Below, piece after piece: positions 62,330 to 64,000 of a stretch of DNA of 64,000 bases. The stretch is from Pogonophryne albipinna (Eukaryota; Chordata; Actinopteri; Perciformes; Artedidraconidae). A program made the translations under genes and the position numbers. The first letter of the stretch is position 1, and each line of letters begins with the position of its first letter. The stretch lies in assembly GCA_028583405.1 (NCBI GenBank), contig CM053249.1:40203499-40267498 (forward strand), given 5' to 3'. Under the pieces are notes generated by a model. That model saw nothing but the letters and a program-made list of their open reading frames with translations, was not told the origin of the DNA and searched no databases.

Positions 62330-63834
62330 CCCCCCCCCCCAAACTCTGCCCCCCAGTTTCCCAGAGAGCAACAGATATCAGACAGATGATCCTTTGATTC
62401 AATAACATAGATACTTTTATAGAAGTGCACATTTTGAGGATTTCCTGCACAACTGTTCCTCATTATTGCCCAGTTTTTCAACGTGAACCCTTTGCCTCAG
62501 GACCCAGCTGATGATGCAACACTCCGGAGCAGCAGGGTGTCCTCACTCTAGGGAATGAGAGTCCATTGAGTTGGCCTGTAAATGTATCACTGTGTCAGAT
62601 ATCGAGTATATTTATGTCTTTATTTTTGTATTAACAAATACAGTTCGTATAATTTCACTGTTTCAATCATTCTCATATATATTAGCACAACTGTGTTGTA
62701 AATATGTTATTGTTTATAACATAAGGCAAATATAGTTATGTGATAGTAGCGTATTTGATTTGACAGGTGTTTACAGCTCTTCTCTCTCACACAATGGAGA
62801 TGCTTTTAAACATTTCAGAGGCAGTGACGTGTGTCGGAATATGTTGTTCGTTTCAAAATGACTGAACACTAACACAGAATTATTCAAGATTTTATGTTAA
62901 AAATAAAATATAATAAATTAATAAATTGATCTATTATAGTACATTTAAAAAGCATTTAAACTATGCACTATAAAAATGAAAGTTGTTCAAGTCTGTTGTA
63001 TTTTTTAATTTGAATTAATATTTCCAATGAATTGTGCATCATCCTGGAAATCATTTAAAGGAAAATTTGCTTAAACACGCCACGCCTTCTCATCCTGGGT
63101 GATGCCATTTGTTTATAAAAAAAATATTGATTCATGATCAATTTACTGTTTCAAAGGTGAATAGTGCAAAAAAAAGCAGACTTGGTGTCATTTGATCCAA
63201 ATGTTACATTTATCACTGCCCATCAATGTAACGAGCAGCAGAACAACAGAGCTCCACTGCAGAACAATCACACAAACCACTGAGGAGCTTCATTTCTCTC
63301 AAGTCAGTCGAATAAACCGTTTATTCATGTATGTACAATCATCTATCACGAGCCAAATGAAAAATAAAATGTGATTACCTTGAATAATACAGGATTTCAG
63401 ACGCAGTCCCTCACATACATCATGTTGGCAGTACGGAGTTATTCATATGAGGCAGAGATATTCTTTCATTCTAGTTGCTGATTGCATTCATCAAAATCTG
63501 ACATTTAAAATTCAACAGTCTTTCCCCTATGTCCTATTAATCCTTTTGTTGTCCTTTTCAAGTGCAAACTACATTATTTTTCTCTTTAAAACATTTTTCT
63601 TAAAGTATTATCATTCTTTCCTGTGTGTGACCATTATTAAAACAAAGTGGAAAAGCTAAATTAAAAAAAAAAAAATCATTAAATAATACTGTTTTCATGA
63701 GTCCACAGGAATCTGGTGTCTCTCAAAAGTGAAAACCAAATCCACATGGCAGACAGGAGCGGAGTGAGGTTGAGGGGGAGCAGGGTAAGGGTAGAGCTGG
63801 TGAGGGTGAAGATGGAAAATGGACGGGAGGTGGT
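62330..63834. other. caskin2 3' UTR and intergenic DNA between convergent genes
   Basis: Starts with a C run just after the caskin2 stop and continues AT-rich with aataaa-like signals (for example about 62900). No other exon is supported. Confidence 0.5.
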
Positions 63835-63978
63835 TTATAAGTTGCCGAACAGCTCGTTCCTCTTGCTCCAGTTCATGGTCGGAGCTTTTTTGCCCGATCG
63901 CTTCTGACGAGCTCTCTCTTTAACCTGAGCCAGAGACAAGCTGAGACCCAGAATGTCAGCCGGGGCGGGGGGCTCCAC
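63835..63978 (-). CDS. Last exon of an unidentified gene
   Basis: On the - strand, after an acceptor (gtgtgtag|gtgg), 47 codons run to TAA at 63837-63835. The product has an amphipathic [20 protein letters not shown] segment followed by the basic [19 protein letters not shown] end. The coding look is good, with a clean frame into a natural stop and convergent placement against caskin2. I do not recognise the family. As in eme1, the acceptor is preceded by a TG/CG-rich repeat instead of pyrimidines. Confidence 0.55.
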   Translation of the reverse strand: MEPPAPADILGLSLSLAQVKERARQKRSGKKAPTMNWSKRNELFGNL

Positions 63979-64000
63979 CTACACACACGCACGCACACAC

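Overview
The window looks like teleost fish nuclear DNA, probably from a percomorph-type genome. It has compact GT-AG introns, very long CA/TG microsatellites, and a repeat mix typical of fish: L2-like and Rex1-like LINEs, Tc1, several hAT families, a P element with a THAP domain, a piggyBac-type MITE and Polinton DNA. All calls come from reading the sequence and from family knowledge; no database search was run.

Layout. 1-4924 is an L2-clade LINE on the + strand, nearly intact, with one frameshift in ORF2. 4925-10965 has no recognisable gene. 10972-20842 is the most striking object: a 9.87-kb, almost perfectly palindromic element flanked by a 6-bp duplication (GATATA) and ending in 5'-AG termini. 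Each arm carries a frameshifted Polinton/Maverick integrase, and one arm also keeps a protein-primed DNA polymerase B scrap. I interpret it as a non-autonomous foldback Polinton. 21012-24690 holds a THAP relic and a second, decayed LINE on the - strand. A 540-bp inverted repeat (7827-8371 and 24938-25477) brackets this region.

28703-40058 (- strand) is eme1, the non-catalytic partner of the MUS81 structure-specific nuclease: eight coding exons that join in frame to 528 codons. Its 6.8-kb intron holds a Rex1-like LINE, a Tc1 remnant, and one hAT nested inside another. 40990-42042 is a hAT with a BED-finger relic. 46471-48392 (+) is mrpl27 (mitochondrial ribosomal protein bL27m), four exons, 147 aa. 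EME1 and MRPL27 are also neighbours in mammals, which supports both calls.

50134-57677 is a P-type transposon with an 8-bp duplication (GGTGTAGG). It contains THAP and RNase-H-like transposase exons, a nonsense codon, a Harbinger-like insertion inside its own left terminus, two hATs and an L2 fragment. 58543-62329 (+) is the 3' part of caskin2, a synaptic scaffold gene. Its reading frame slips at successive homopolymer runs, which may be assembly error. The window ends in the last exon of an unidentified - strand gene.

The host genes do not form a functional unit: one is DNA repair, one mitochondrial translation, one neuronal scaffolding. The main story is layered transposon insertion, and many of the layers can be ordered in time from target-site duplications.
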